From: Bacteroidales bacterium
GTDB lineage: Bacteria; Bacteroidota; Bacteroidia; Bacteroidales; F082
DNA: 58,671 bases
Assembly: GCA_030690365.1 (NCBI GenBank)
Contig: JAUYGX010000143.1
Coordinates: 1 to 58,671, forward strand
Direction of reading: 5' to 3'
Positions within the stretch are counted from its first letter, which is position 1. Each line of letters starts with the position of its first letter. The position numbers and the translations under genes are program-made. Under the pieces are notes generated by a model. The model did not search any database. It worked only from the letters and a program-made list of their open reading frames with translations, and was not told the DNA's origin. Shown here piece by piece: positions 18,111 to 27,648 of the stretch.

Positions 18111-21100
18111 ATGTTTTTAATTTTTGATACCGAAACCACCGGTTTACCACAACGTTACGATGCACCCCTGACCGATTTTGACAATTGGCCACGCATGATT
18201 CAGCTTGCCTGGCAATTGCATGATGCGGCAGGTAATTTAATGGAAATTCAAAATTTTATTATCAAGCCCGAAGGATTTGTAATTCCCCGTGGTTCCGAAA
18301 AAATTCACGGTATCTCAACCGAAAGGGCCATCGCCGAAGGGGCTGACCTGGTTGAAGTGCTCGAAATATTCAATAAAAGCCTTGAACAGGCCCGCGTAAT
18401 ATCGGGCCATAATATAGAGTTCGATAACAGCATTGTGGGTTGCGAGATGCTTCGTAGCCAGTTGAAAACCACTTTGTTCGATAAAACAATTGTGGATACC
18501 AAAGAGGCCTCCACCAATTATTGCGCTTTGCCCGGAGGTCGTGGTGGGAAGTTTAAATGGCCAACTCTCAATGAGTTATATGTAAAGCTCTTTGGTGAAA
18601 CTTTCAGTGCGGCGCACAACGCCTCTGCAGATGTCCAGGCAACGGCCCGCTGTTTTTTTGAGTTAATCCGGTTGCGGATTATCACACCGGCCATGCTGAA
18701 ACTGGGTGCTGATCTCGTCGAACAATTTATCGATGCTAGTGATGGCGTGGTTCAGTCGGTGGGATATGAGTACGATGCTTATCATGAGGAAGATGCTGAG
18801 GAACCGGAGGAGGAAGAATTCGTTGTGCCAGCCGGTGTGGTTTCAGGACGTGATGATGAAAATCCTTTCACTCACCTGCACGTACACTCCCAGTATTCAG
18901 TTTTAGATGGACTGGCAGATATTGGCGGGATGGTTAAAAAAGCGGTGGACGACGGCATGACCGCCCTGGCCATCACCGATCATGGCTACATGTACGGGGT
19001 TAAGAAATTTCATGATATTACTACCCGGGCAGGTTTAAAACCAATTATCGGATGCGAAACCTATGTCGCCCAACGCGGGATGCTGCTCAAAGAGAGTAAA
19101 GTAGACGGTTCCGGCTGGCATCTGGTTCTACTGGCAAAAAACCGTATCGGCTATAACAACCTGATGAAACTGGTTTCCAGGGCTTCAACGGAAGGGTTTT
19201 ACTACAAACCGCGAATCGACAAGGCTTTGCTAAAAGAGTATCATGAAGGTCTGATTGCCCTGACGGCTTGCCTGGGTGGCGAAATTGCAGATAAAATAGT
19301 CCATCAGGGTGAAGCTAAAGCCGAAGAAGCCCTTTTGGAGTATAAAGAAATTTTTGGGGAGGATTTGTATCTCGAAATCATGCGCCATCCCACCGGTGAT
19401 CCGGAAATGGACAGAAAGGTTTTTGATGATCAGCAATATGTGATAAAAGTCCTGAAGAACTTCTCTCAAAAACATCAGATAAAACTGGTGGCCACCAACG
19501 ATGTCCATTTTATAAAAGCCGACGATGCCGATGCGCACGATCGCCTTATTTGCATCGGAACTGCCAAAGATCTGGACGATCCAAAGCGGCTTAGGTATAC
19601 CCGGCAGGAATGGTTTAAAACCAGAAGCGAGATGGCAGCCCTGTTTCAGGATATACCTGAAGCACTGACAAATACGCGCGAAATTGTTGATAAAGTGGAG
19701 GTGTATAAATTGGACCAGGCACCCATTATGCCGGAGTTTAAAATCCCCGAACCCTTTAAAGATGCCGATGCTTATTTAAAACATATTTCCTATGAAGGTG
19801 CCAACTGGCGCTATACCGACCTGAAGCCTGAGATCGTCGAACGCATTGATTTTGAGTTGGCAACCATCAAAAAAATGGGTTTCCCCGATTATTTTCTCAT
19901 TGTTTGGGATTTCCTGAAAGCAGCCCGCGATATGGGCGTTTCGGTTGGTCCCGGAAGGGGCAGTGCCGCCGGTTCAGTGGTGTCGTATTGTCTGCGCATC
20001 ACAGACATTGATCCGTTAAAATACGACCTGCTTTTCGAACGGTTCCTCAATCCCGATCGCATCTCCATGCCCGATATCGACATCGATTTTGATGACGACG
20101 GGCGTGATAAAATCCTGCATTGGGTACGCGATAAATATGGTTCAAAGCGCGTTGCTCACCTCATCACCTTTGGCACCATGGCGGCCAAGATGGCCATCAG
20201 AGATGTGGCCAGGGTGCAGCAACTTCCACTCTCCGAGGCAGATAGATTGTCGAAAATGGTTCCGGAAGTGCCGGGGATTACCCTCGATTTAGCCATGAAA
20301 CAAGTCCCTGAGCTGAAGTTTGAACTGGACAAGGGAAAACCTGAGGTTTCTTCCGTTTTGCTCAACGCCATCAAACTGGAAGGATCGGTCCGTAATACAG
20401 GTACACACGCTTGTGGAATCATTATCAGTCGTGAGGATCTGGAGAATTATATCCCGGTGACCACCGTTAAGGATTCTGTTTTGGAATATGCCACCCAATA
20501 CGATGGCAAATTTATTGAGTCGGTGGGATTGCTCAAGATGGACTTTCTGGGTCTGAAAACCCTTTCCATCATTACGGATACGCTCAAGAACATCAAAAAA
20601 TCCCGAGGCATCGATTTGGATATCGAGACCATTTCGTTTGAGGATGAAAAAACCTACAAACTGTTTAGCAGGGGAGATACGGTGGCTCTGTTTCAGTTTG
20701 AGTCGGATGGCATGCGCAAGCATTTGAAGAATCTGAAACCCAGTCGTTTTGAAGATTTGATCGCCATGGTGGCACTGTATCGTCCCGGTCCCATGGAGTA
20801 TATTCCTAATTTCATCGATCGCAAGCACGGCCGTGAAAAAATAGAATATGATGTGCCCGAAATGGCAGAATACCTCGAAGAAACCTATGGTATCACGGTG
20901 TATCAGGAGCAGGTGATGTTGCTTTCGCGAAAGCTTGGGGGCTTCACACGTGGAGAATCGGATAGCCTGCGCAAAGCCATGGGGAAGAAGAAGATAGAGG
21001 AGATGGAGAAGCTGAAAACGCTCTTCATGGATGGGTGTAAAGCAAACAACTTACCACTTGATAAAGTGGAAAAAGTATGGAAGGACTGGGAAGCCTTTGC

Positions 21101-22349
21101 CAAATATGCTTTCAATAAATCGCATGCCACCTGTTATGCCTACCTGGCCTATCAAACAGCCTATCTGAAAGCCAATTTCAGGGCCGAATTTATGGCAGCC
21201 AACTTAAGCCGCAACCTGAGCGACATCAAGAAAATTACCCACCTGATCAGCGAAACCAAGCGCATGGGCATCGATGTGCTACGACCTGATGTCAACGAAA
21301 GCTCCATCGATTTTACAGTGACCAAAGAGGGGATTATCCGCTTTGGATTGGGTGCCATCAAAGGTGTGGGTACTTCGGCTGCCGAGCAGCTTATCGAAGA
21401 GCGCCTGAAAAACGGATCTTATTTAAATGTGTTTGATTTTGCCAAACGGGTCAACCTGAAATCGGTGAACAAGCGCAGTTTTGAAGCATTAGCCAAGGCA
21501 GGTGCCTTTGATGGTTTTGAAGGTACGCATCGGGCTCAGTATTTTTTCCAGGAAAATGAAAACGCGGGTGTTTTTATCGAAAAGATAACCCGGCACGGCG
21601 CCACCTATCAGGAACAGAAACAATCGCAGCAGGTAAGCTTGTTTGGCGACATGGAAGATCTGGCCATACAAGATCCGGAACTGCCGGTTTGTGTACCGTG
21701 GTCGATACCGCAGCAGTTGTTTTTCGAAAAAGAAGTTACTGGTTTTTATATTTCGGGCCATCCGCTTGATCCGTTTGCCATCACCATGGAACGGTTTTGC
21801 AATGTGACCATCGACAATTTGAGAAATAATATGTTAAAACTAGTCGGACAGCAGGTTACATTTGCAGGACTTATTACTTCGGTTACACAGCGGACCTCTA
21901 AAAAAGGTTCTCTTTACGGACATTTTACCATTGAAGATTTTTCGGGTGAACTGTCGCTTACGCTTTTTAGCGAGGACTACCTAAAACGCAAACATATGCT
22001 GGAGGTGGGCAATAACGTGTTTATCACCGCTAAGGTGGAGGAACGGCATCATCAGCCCGGAGTGATCGAAGTGCGTCTGTCGGATATGACTTTGTTGGCC
22101 GAAGTGATGGAGAAATTGGCTGAATCGATCACGGTTTTTCTTCCCGCCACAGAAGTGTCTACAGAAAATATTGGTCAGTTATTGACTATTGCCAGCGAAA
22201 ACAAAGGGAAATGTTCGTTAAAGATCGGGCTTTCTGAAGAAGAGGAGAATATCCACCTGGTACTAAAATCCACTACCGTAAAAATAGATGCCGAAGCGTT
22301 TATCGCTGCACTGACGGCAGATGGATCTTTCGCATACACCATACAGTGA
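18111..22349 (+). CDS. dnaE: DNA polymerase III alpha with fused proofreading exonuclease
   Basis: Replicative C-family polymerase, 1412 residues. Residues 1-200 are a DnaQ-like DEDDh 3'-5' exonuclease: Asp6/Glu8 in FDTETTG, GHNIEFDN, and HNASADVQAT. An acidic linker leads to the PHP domain (HLHVHSQYS, His255 onward). The polymerase core has PGRGSAAGS (about 613) and the catalytic aspartates of PDIDIDF (Asp655, Asp657). The HhH region and an OB fold (about 1250-1290) follow. E. coli DnaE is about 1160 residues and uses a separate epsilon subunit; PolC instead carries its exonuclease inside the PHP domain. So this is an N-terminal fusion. The gene is alone. Confidence 0.96.
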   Translation: MFLIFDTETTGLPQRYDAPLTDFDNWPRMIQLAWQLHDAAGNLMEIQNFIIKPEGFVIPRGSEKIHGISTERAIAEGADLVEVLEIFNKSLEQARVISGHNIEFDNSIVGCEMLRSQLKTTLFDKTIVDTKEASTNYCALPGGRGGKFKWPTLNELYVKLFGETFSAAHNASADVQATARCFFELIRLRIITPAMLKLGADLVEQFIDASDGVVQSVGYEYDAYHEEDAEEPEEEEFVVPAGVVSGRDDENPFTHLHVHSQYSVLDGLADIGGMVKKAVDDGMTALAITDHGYMYGVKKFHDITTRAGLKPIIGCETYVAQRGMLLKESKVDGSGWHLVLLAKNRIGYNNLMKLVSRASTEGFYYKPRIDKALLKEYHEGLIALTACLGGEIADKIVHQGEAKAEEALLEYKEIFGEDLYLEIMRHPTGDPEMDRKVFDDQQYVIKVLKNFSQKHQIKLVATNDVHFIKADDADAHDRLICIGTAKDLDDPKRLRYTRQEWFKTRSEMAALFQDIPEALTNTREIVDKVEVYKLDQAPIMPEFKIPEPFKDADAYLKHISYEGANWRYTDLKPEIVERIDFELATIKKMGFPDYFLIVWDFLKAARDMGVSVGPGRGSAAGSVVSYCLRITDIDPLKYDLLFERFLNPDRISMPDIDIDFDDDGRDKILHWVRDKYGSKRVAHLITFGTMAAKMAIRDVARVQQLPLSEADRLSKMVPEVPGITLDLAMKQVPELKFELDKGKPEVSSVLLNAIKLEGSVRNTGTHACGIIISREDLENYIPVTTVKDSVLEYATQYDGKFIESVGLLKMDFLGLKTLSIITDTLKNIKKSRGIDLDIETISFEDEKTYKLFSRGDTVALFQFESDGMRKHLKNLKPSRFEDLIAMVALYRPGPMEYIPNFIDRKHGREKIEYDVPEMAEYLEETYGITVYQEQVMLLSRKLGGFTRGESDSLRKAMGKKKIEEMEKLKTLFMDGCKANNLPLDKVEKVWKDWEAFAKYAFNKSHATCYAYLAYQTAYLKANFRAEFMAANLSRNLSDIKKITHLISETKRMGIDVLRPDVNESSIDFTVTKEGIIRFGLGAIKGVGTSAAEQLIEERLKNGSYLNVFDFAKRVNLKSVNKRSFEALAKAGAFDGFEGTHRAQYFFQENENAGVFIEKITRHGATYQEQKQSQQVSLFGDMEDLAIQDPELPVCVPWSIPQQLFFEKEVTGFYISGHPLDPFAITMERFCNVTIDNLRNNMLKLVGQQVTFAGLITSVTQRTSKKGSLYGHFTIEDFSGELSLTLFSEDYLKRKHMLEVGNNVFITAKVEERHHQPGVIEVRLSDMTLLAEVMEKLAESITVFLPATEVSTENIGQLLTIASENKGKCSLKIGLSEEEENIHLVLKSTTVKIDAEAFIAALTADGSFAYTIQ

Positions 22350-22389
22350 TTTTTTAATGAAGTTTCGGGTCGTTCATAGGAATTCTCTG

Positions 22390-22397
22390 TATTTTTG
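22390..22397 (+). promoter_or_regulatory. Promoter -7 element of trxA
   Basis: TATTTTTG matches TAnnTTTG, 32 bases before the trxA ATG. Confidence 0.5.
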
Positions 22398-22429
22398 CAC
22401 TTTTAAATTACTCATAAAATATTAAAATC

Positions 22430-22747
22430 ATGGCATTGCAATTAACCGACGCTACTTTTGAGGAGCTTGTGATAAAATCTGAAAAGCCCGTTATTGTTGA
22501 TTTCTGGGCAGTTTGGTGTGGACCCTGCCGCATCGTAGGTCCGGTGGTTGAAGAAATTGGAGAAGAATTCTCCGACACCGCAGTGGTTGGTAAACTGGAT
22601 GTAGACCACAATCCTGAGGTAGCCCGTAAATATGGTATCCGGAATATTCCAACCATTTTGTTCTTTAAAAATGGTGAAGTAGTCGATAAACAAGTGGGTG
22701 CTGTTCCTAAACAGGTGCTGGTTTCCAAGCTTGAAGCATTGCTTTAA
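22430..22747 (+). CDS. trxA: Thioredoxin
   Basis: Small cytosolic disulfide reductase, 105 residues, full length, no signal peptide. The redox site is WCGPC (Cys30, Cys33), the buried Asp lies in VDFWA, and the cis-proline is in IRNIPTILFF. It should supply electrons to the Bcp peroxiredoxin and MsrA encoded elsewhere in the window. It has its own -7 element upstream and a hairpin terminator 19 bp downstream, so it is probably monocistronic. Confidence 0.97.
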   Translation: MALQLTDATFEELVIKSEKPVIVDFWAVWCGPCRIVGPVVEEIGEEFSDTAVVGKLDVDHNPEVARKYGIRNIPTILFFKNGEVVDKQVGAVPKQVLVSKLEALL

Positions 22748-22766
22748 CAGAATAAAAATGACTGTT

Positions 22767-22794
22767 CAAAAGGCTGTTATTTAACGGCCTTTTG
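22767..22794 (+). terminator. Terminator of trxA
   Basis: CAAAAGGC and GCCTTTTG arms extend through a T-G pair and GTT/AAC to a 4-nt loop. The T tract is formed by the descending arm. Confidence 0.7.
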
Positions 22795-22815
22795 ATGTAT
22801 AAACACGTCTGATTT

Positions 22816-23751
22816 TTGGATAATCAAATTCAACATACTAAAATTGAAGTCTTTAACTCGCTTGAGTTAATTGCACGGCAGGCGGTGGAGGGTTTTGTAA
22901 CCGGTCTGCACAAAAGCCCGTTTCATGGTTTTTCGGTTGAGTTTGCCGAACATCGTCAATACAATGCAGGTGAATCGACCCGGTTTGTCGATTGGAAATT
23001 GTATGGCAAAACGGATAAGCTATATGTAAAACGTTTTGAGGAAGAAACCAACCTGCGTTGTCATATTGTAATCGACAGGTCTTCCTCCATGTATTTTCCG
23101 GTGCTGAATCATCCAACTCCCGAGCATCCCAATAAGATCTTGTTTTCGGTGTATGCCGCAGCGGCACTGGCAACGCTGATGAAAAAACAGCGCGATGCGG
23201 TTGGGCTCACGTGTTTCTCCGATCAGCTTGAGCTTCATACGCAGGTTCGGTCAAGTATGGTTCACTACCAGTATTTGCTGACTGAGTTGGAAAAACTGAT
23301 GAAATTTGAGCGTCCCGAAACAGACGCTGCCACTGATATTGCCGGGTCGCTGCATCATTTGGCTGAGATGATTCACCAACGGTCGTTGGTGGTTATTTTT
23401 AGCGATATGATGGATAATTCGGAAAACCAGGACCTGAATTTTTCGGCCCTTCAGCACCTTAAACATGCCAAGCATGAGGTGATTTTGTTTCACGTAAAAG
23501 ATAAAAACCTGGAGGAGAACCTGGATTATGAAAACCGGCCCTATCGGTTTGTCGACATGGAATCGGGTGAGGTTGTAAAACTCAATCCTGTTGAGATCAG
23601 GGAGAATTTTCAGAAGTCAGCTTTCAATGCGCGTACAGAGCTGGAACAGCGTTGTGGCCGTTATGGCATCGATTATGTGGAGGCGGATGTAAACCAGGGA
23701 TTTGAAGGTGTTTTGCTACCCTATTTTTTCAAAAGGCAGAAGTTGTATTAA
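22816..23751 (+). CDS. DUF58-family protein with VWA-like fold
   Basis: A 311-residue cytoplasmic protein. The N-terminal half has the DUF58 hallmark YNAGESTRFVDWKLYGKTDKLYVK-type region, and DRSSSM supplies a MIDAS-like metal site. DUF58 proteins usually work with MoxR AAA ATPases and Bat proteins; neither is adjacent here. The start is TTG: an in-frame TGA at 22810-22812 excludes anything upstream, and the next in-frame ATG is deep in the domain. It lies 22 bp past the trxA terminator, with no clear promoter. Confidence 0.85.
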   Translation: MDNQIQHTKIEVFNSLELIARQAVEGFVTGLHKSPFHGFSVEFAEHRQYNAGESTRFVDWKLYGKTDKLYVKRFEEETNLRCHIVIDRSSSMYFPVLNHPTPEHPNKILFSVYAAAALATLMKKQRDAVGLTCFSDQLELHTQVRSSMVHYQYLLTELEKLMKFERPETDAATDIAGSLHHLAEMIHQRSLVVIFSDMMDNSENQDLNFSALQHLKHAKHEVILFHVKDKNLEENLDYENRPYRFVDMESGEVVKLNPVEIRENFQKSAFNARTELEQRCGRYGIDYVEADVNQGFEGVLLPYFFKRQKLY

Positions 23752-23902
23752 AACAGTCTATTTCCGGGGGTGCTTCGTTATTAACACATAAACAGTTGTT
23801 GGTTTATGCATTGCATTTCGGCTTTAGCCAAATGCTGGAAGATTGTTAATTTTGGGATATTTATCACCTCTCCGGGACTCTTTTTATTATGTCCTTACCT
23901 CC

Positions 23903-26053
23903 TCAAATCTTAATTTTCACCTCCGCTTTTACTTCCGTTTTGTGATTTCCATCGATCTCGTCGGCTCCCGAACCGATGGTGGTTTTGTTAAAATACGTGG
24001 TTCGGGCAAAACGTAGCCAGAAATTGATGCGGTCGTTAAATTTCCATTTTGCCATCAGGTAAATGCGCTGCCCGTTATCATAAAAAGAGGGGATGCTAAA
24101 GGCGTAGAGTACATCGTTTTCATAGGTGTAGATGCGCGAATTGTAACCATCTGTTCCAAATAAGGCATAGCGAAAAGTGAACTCTACCGGAAATTTTTCG
24201 GGGCGGAACAAAATATCCTGGTAAAGCATATATCCATTTTCCGAAGGACTGTTTTCCTTTTCAAAAAATACCACATCCAGTCGGTTTTTGAAGGTGACCG
24301 AAGGCCAAACCTCATAGGAGATAAAAAACCTGAAATCATTTCTTCTTACACGTGCAAGCGTCTTTGTATAGTCATATGGAAACTGAAAATTTTCCTGCTT
24401 GTCTTTAAAGCGCATTTTGAAATATGCATTGTACTTTTGGGCTGGTGAGAAGGTTAGCTGCATCAGATAATCATGCCCAGTAGAAGGGCCATCCACCCGG
24501 TATTTGATCCATGGAAACTGAAAGTGGTCGATATACCCCGTTAGGTTGAGCGATTTTGAAATTAAAGCTTTAAACCCAATGTAGAAGCCCTGTTCGTTGA
24601 CGAGTGAACTACTTTCGTAGAATGGATTTGAGTACAGATTTTGATAGTCGATTCCGTAATTATGGTACAACATGGTGACAATCAACCGATCAGAAAGAAA
24701 GGTGTTTACACCGGCCAATCCTGCTTTTCCACCATTCGATGACATGGAGAACTCACCAAAAACATTGAATTTGTTGAGGTTGATGCTTGCATCAACACCA
24801 TAATTGGTCAGTGAATTGCCCGTGAAATTAAAGGTTTTGTAGACTTCTGTTGCTGGGGCAATGGATGTCCCCAAAGTGGTTTGATAGGAAGTCAGGCCGA
24901 TTTGCATTATACTGCTTTGATAGCTTGCATGTGCTCCGTAAGCCGTAATTTTTAGCGATCGTTTGTCGATTAATTCGTTGATGGTGCGGTGCAGGCCCGT
25001 TTCGATGATGGAGGTAACGCCCTCATCCTGGTCCATCACATCGCGTTCGATGTTGCTGTCAACTTTGTTTGATGAATAAAAGGTAGTAAAGCGGATATTT
25101 TTATGCCCAAGTGTGATGGCCGCCCCCCGAAAAAACCGGTTCTCGTTGGAGGAGCTGTTGGCACGGATGCCCCGCCCGAATTTCTTCAACTGGACACCAT
25201 CGGCTGATTTCCCAAACGAAAGTCCACTCCAGAGCGTAAGCCCCTGACCGAATTCGAGGTGATAGTCACCAAGAGCTACCTGTTTAATTAATCCGGGTGT
25301 TTCTGCATATATAAAGGCACTGATAAAGTCGAAACCCGGGGTGATCTTATCTCCAATCAATCGCTTTAGTGTGTCGGGAAGTGGCCCTTTCGACATCAAT
25401 TCTCCGGGGTCTTTGTCGAGCGTAAAACCAAATCTGATCTGGTTTTTGAAATTAAAGGCATAACGGGCAAAATATTTTTGTGGCGATCCCAAATAGGCTG
25501 ATCCCGGATGATCGATCGCCGAATCGATGGGGATTTTATAACCGGCCCGATCTTCCAATACCTGTTCGTAGCGCATCAAAAGTTGATGGCTCCCAAATCG
25601 GAAAACGTTTTTTAAGTCGAGTACTTTTTTGGCTTCCGATGAGCCAACCACCACAAAAGGCAATATGTTATTAATGGTTTCTTCATCGAAGCCCGGTATG
25701 TTTTGCAGCTCATAAATACTGACCAACGGACCAAATTCCCTGATGGTTAACCTGAGGTTGTTCAACTGGATGTCGTTTATCAGGTAAAGTGTGCGAAGTT
25801 CTTGTATTTCGTTGCCATTGAGGTTGATGGGGTTTTGAGCGTAATACAGATAATCTTCAAGCAAGTCGCTGTAGTCGAGCTCTAAATCTGACTTTTCGGC
25901 CAGATTTTCGAGTTGGTCGGTAATAAATTCGATGTTCACCACATTGGAAGTGTCGGGTTGTTGAGCTGTACCTCGTTGTGAAATGAACAACGTCAGCGAG
26001 ATCAGCAAAATCCAAAGTGGAAAACCACGGAGATATGTGTGAATCTGTTTCAT
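23903..26053 (-). CDS. Outer-membrane barrel protein with helix-hairpin-helix module
   Basis: A 716-residue exported protein with a signal peptide ending near RGTAQ. Residues about 65-135 form a ComEA-like double helix-hairpin-helix: INLNGNEIQELRTL, then EFGPLVSIYELQNIPGFDEE. The remaining 570 residues are alternating strands with aromatic ends and close with a terminal beta strand (VKAEVKIKI), typical of an outer-membrane beta barrel. HhH modules usually bind DNA without sequence specificity; a role in DNA or protein handling at the outer membrane is inference. It starts 3 bp after the PorV-like gene, so the two form one operon. Confidence 0.75.
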   Translation of the reverse strand: MKQIHTYLRGFPLWILLISLTLFISQRGTAQQPDTSNVVNIEFITDQLENLAEKSDLELDYSDLLEDYLYYAQNPINLNGNEIQELRTLYLINDIQLNNLRLTIREFGPLVSIYELQNIPGFDEETINNILPFVVVGSSEAKKVLDLKNVFRFGSHQLLMRYEQVLEDRAGYKIPIDSAIDHPGSAYLGSPQKYFARYAFNFKNQIRFGFTLDKDPGELMSKGPLPDTLKRLIGDKITPGFDFISAFIYAETPGLIKQVALGDYHLEFGQGLTLWSGLSFGKSADGVQLKKFGRGIRANSSSNENRFFRGAAITLGHKNIRFTTFYSSNKVDSNIERDVMDQDEGVTSIIETGLHRTINELIDKRSLKITAYGAHASYQSSIMQIGLTSYQTTLGTSIAPATEVYKTFNFTGNSLTNYGVDASINLNKFNVFGEFSMSSNGGKAGLAGVNTFLSDRLIVTMLYHNYGIDYQNLYSNPFYESSSLVNEQGFYIGFKALISKSLNLTGYIDHFQFPWIKYRVDGPSTGHDYLMQLTFSPAQKYNAYFKMRFKDKQENFQFPYDYTKTLARVRRNDFRFFISYEVWPSVTFKNRLDVVFFEKENSPSENGYMLYQDILFRPEKFPVEFTFRYALFGTDGYNSRIYTYENDVLYAFSIPSFYDNGQRIYLMAKWKFNDRINFWLRFARTTYFNKTTIGSGADEIDGNHKTEVKAEVKIKI

Positions 26054-26056
26054 GGA

Positions 26057-26887
26057 TTAAAACTGAAATAGTACAGAAGCCTGCGGTGAAAATCCAAGTG
26101 ATTCGTGCATGGTGGCTGCAATGTCGAAGACAAAAGACTTTGACTTAAATCCAAACCCGAGGGTGAAAATTTCAATTTTAGTACTGGTTCCGGCCCGGAT
26201 AAAAAACCGTTCCTTGATGGCATATTCCATCCCTCCTCTGACGATAACAGGCTTGACCGAGGTGTTCTTCTCTACTTCGGCTGTTGCCACAAATTGAGGC
26301 GATAGTTTCCACTTAATCCCAAAACGGTAGATGGCCTGGATTTTTTCGCTGTCGTAATCAGCCAGCTTTACCCGGATGGGATTAAACGCCCATACGCCGA
26401 TGGTAAGCTGTTCATTCACATCGCTTTGAATCCCCAGCTCGAAGGTTACGCTTCCTTTTTTTCCATAGTTGTCACCCAGGGTGGTTTGCAGATAGTCGAG
26501 CTGTAATCCTATCCGAAGATAATCAGCAAAACTACGGGCATATACCAATCCAACCTTTTGCTCATTGTAGAGATCGAATCCGTGGTGTTGGTACGATAGA
26601 CCCAAAACACCCATCCTGGTAGGCAGAATTAAACCAACACTTTTGGAACTGAGTTCTTTAAGCGAAAACCTGTTTTCGTAGGAAATCCCGACAGAAATCC
26701 GGTCGAAAAGTGCAATGCCGGCCTGGTTGTTCAAAAGGCCCCAAAAATCGTTCATGGCAACAGAGGTTCGTCCCATTCCCGCCTGACGGGCACCAACTGC
26801 CTGTAGGTCACCAGTAGCATAGAGGTTTAGGTGAAAAATGAATGGAAGCAGGATGAAGTAAAGCCATTTTTGAGTATCGTGTTTCAT
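26057..26887 (-). CDS. PorV/PorQ-like outer-membrane protein
   Basis: A 276-residue protein with a signal peptide and a beta-barrel pattern throughout. The N-terminal mature sequence, GARQAGMGRTSVAMNDFWG followed by NNQAGIA, is typical of the PorV/PorQ/UPF0164 group, whose members include T9SS shuttle and attachment proteins, and of FadL-like barrels more widely. It is the first gene of a two-gene operon with the helix-hairpin-helix barrel protein, which starts 3 bp downstream. This pairing suggests the two act together in the outer membrane (inference). Confidence 0.65.
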   Translation of the reverse strand: MKHDTQKWLYFILLPFIFHLNLYATGDLQAVGARQAGMGRTSVAMNDFWGLLNNQAGIALFDRISVGISYENRFSLKELSSKSVGLILPTRMGVLGLSYQHHGFDLYNEQKVGLVYARSFADYLRIGLQLDYLQTTLGDNYGKKGSVTFELGIQSDVNEQLTIGVWAFNPIRVKLADYDSEKIQAIYRFGIKWKLSPQFVATAEVEKNTSVKPVIVRGGMEYAIKERFFIRAGTSTKIEIFTLGFGFKSKSFVFDIAATMHESLGFSPQASVLFQF

Positions 26888-26976
26888 GGGTCAATATTTT
26901 GGAGAAAAAATCGGGAAGCAATTTTTCTTTTTACTTTAGCACCTTAAAAGTACAAAAAATTCTATATCCTGAAAAA

Positions 26977-27648
26977 ATGAGAGAACAAATTATACATTTT
27001 CTTTCCGAATTGAAAGAAAATAACAACAGAGACTGGTTTTTGGACCATAAAACTGCATACGATGAAGTGAGAGCTGAGTTTTTGTTGACTGTCGATCAGT
27101 TGATTTTGTTGTTGGCGAGATCGAATCCTGCCTATGCTCAATTGAAAGCCAAGGACACGGTTTTTCGCATCAACCGCGACATACGGTTCAGCAAAGATAA
27201 ATCACCCTACAAAACACAGTTTGGTTCTTACCTGGCTGCCGGAGGAAGGAAATCTCCTTTGGGAGGTCATTATTTACATTTGGAACCCGGGAATTGTTTT
27301 CTGGCAGGAGGAGTGTATTGTCCCACACCCGAAAACCTGAAAGCCTTGCGCTCGGAAATTTATTTCAACCTGCCAGGGTTTGAAAAAATAGTAAAGGCTC
27401 CGGAGTTCGTTCAGCTTTTCGGGGAAATACAAGGCGACAAATTAAAGAAACCTCCGGTTGGTTTTCCAAAGGATTTTGTGGGAATCGACTACCTAAAATT
27501 TAAAGATTATACACTAATACATCGTATTCAGGATGAAGAATTTTATGCTCCTGATTTTCTTGAGAAAGCCGTTGTTGTGTTTGAGGCCATGAATCCATTC
27601 AACCAATTTCTAAACCAGGGGATGGCCAACAAACCTGATGCGCTATAA
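26977..27648 (+). CDS. DUF2461 family protein
   Basis: A 223-residue cytoplasmic protein of the DUF2461 (TIGR02453) family. It shows the recognisable N-terminus FLSELKENNNRDWFLDHK, the segment VFRINRDIRFSKDKSPYKT, and the GGHYLHLEPGNCFLAGG block. The biochemical role of the family is unknown. An upstream TTG at 26899 extends the frame, but the ATG at 26977 fits the family start. Its last 6 bases overlap the end of the convergent DUF3298 gene. Confidence 0.85.
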   Translation: MREQIIHFLSELKENNNRDWFLDHKTAYDEVRAEFLLTVDQLILLLARSNPAYAQLKAKDTVFRINRDIRFSKDKSPYKTQFGSYLAAGGRKSPLGGHYLHLEPGNCFLAGGVYCPTPENLKALRSEIYFNLPGFEKIVKAPEFVQLFGEIQGDKLKKPPVGFPKDFVGIDYLKFKDYTLIHRIQDEEFYAPDFLEKAVVVFEAMNPFNQFLNQGMANKPDAL

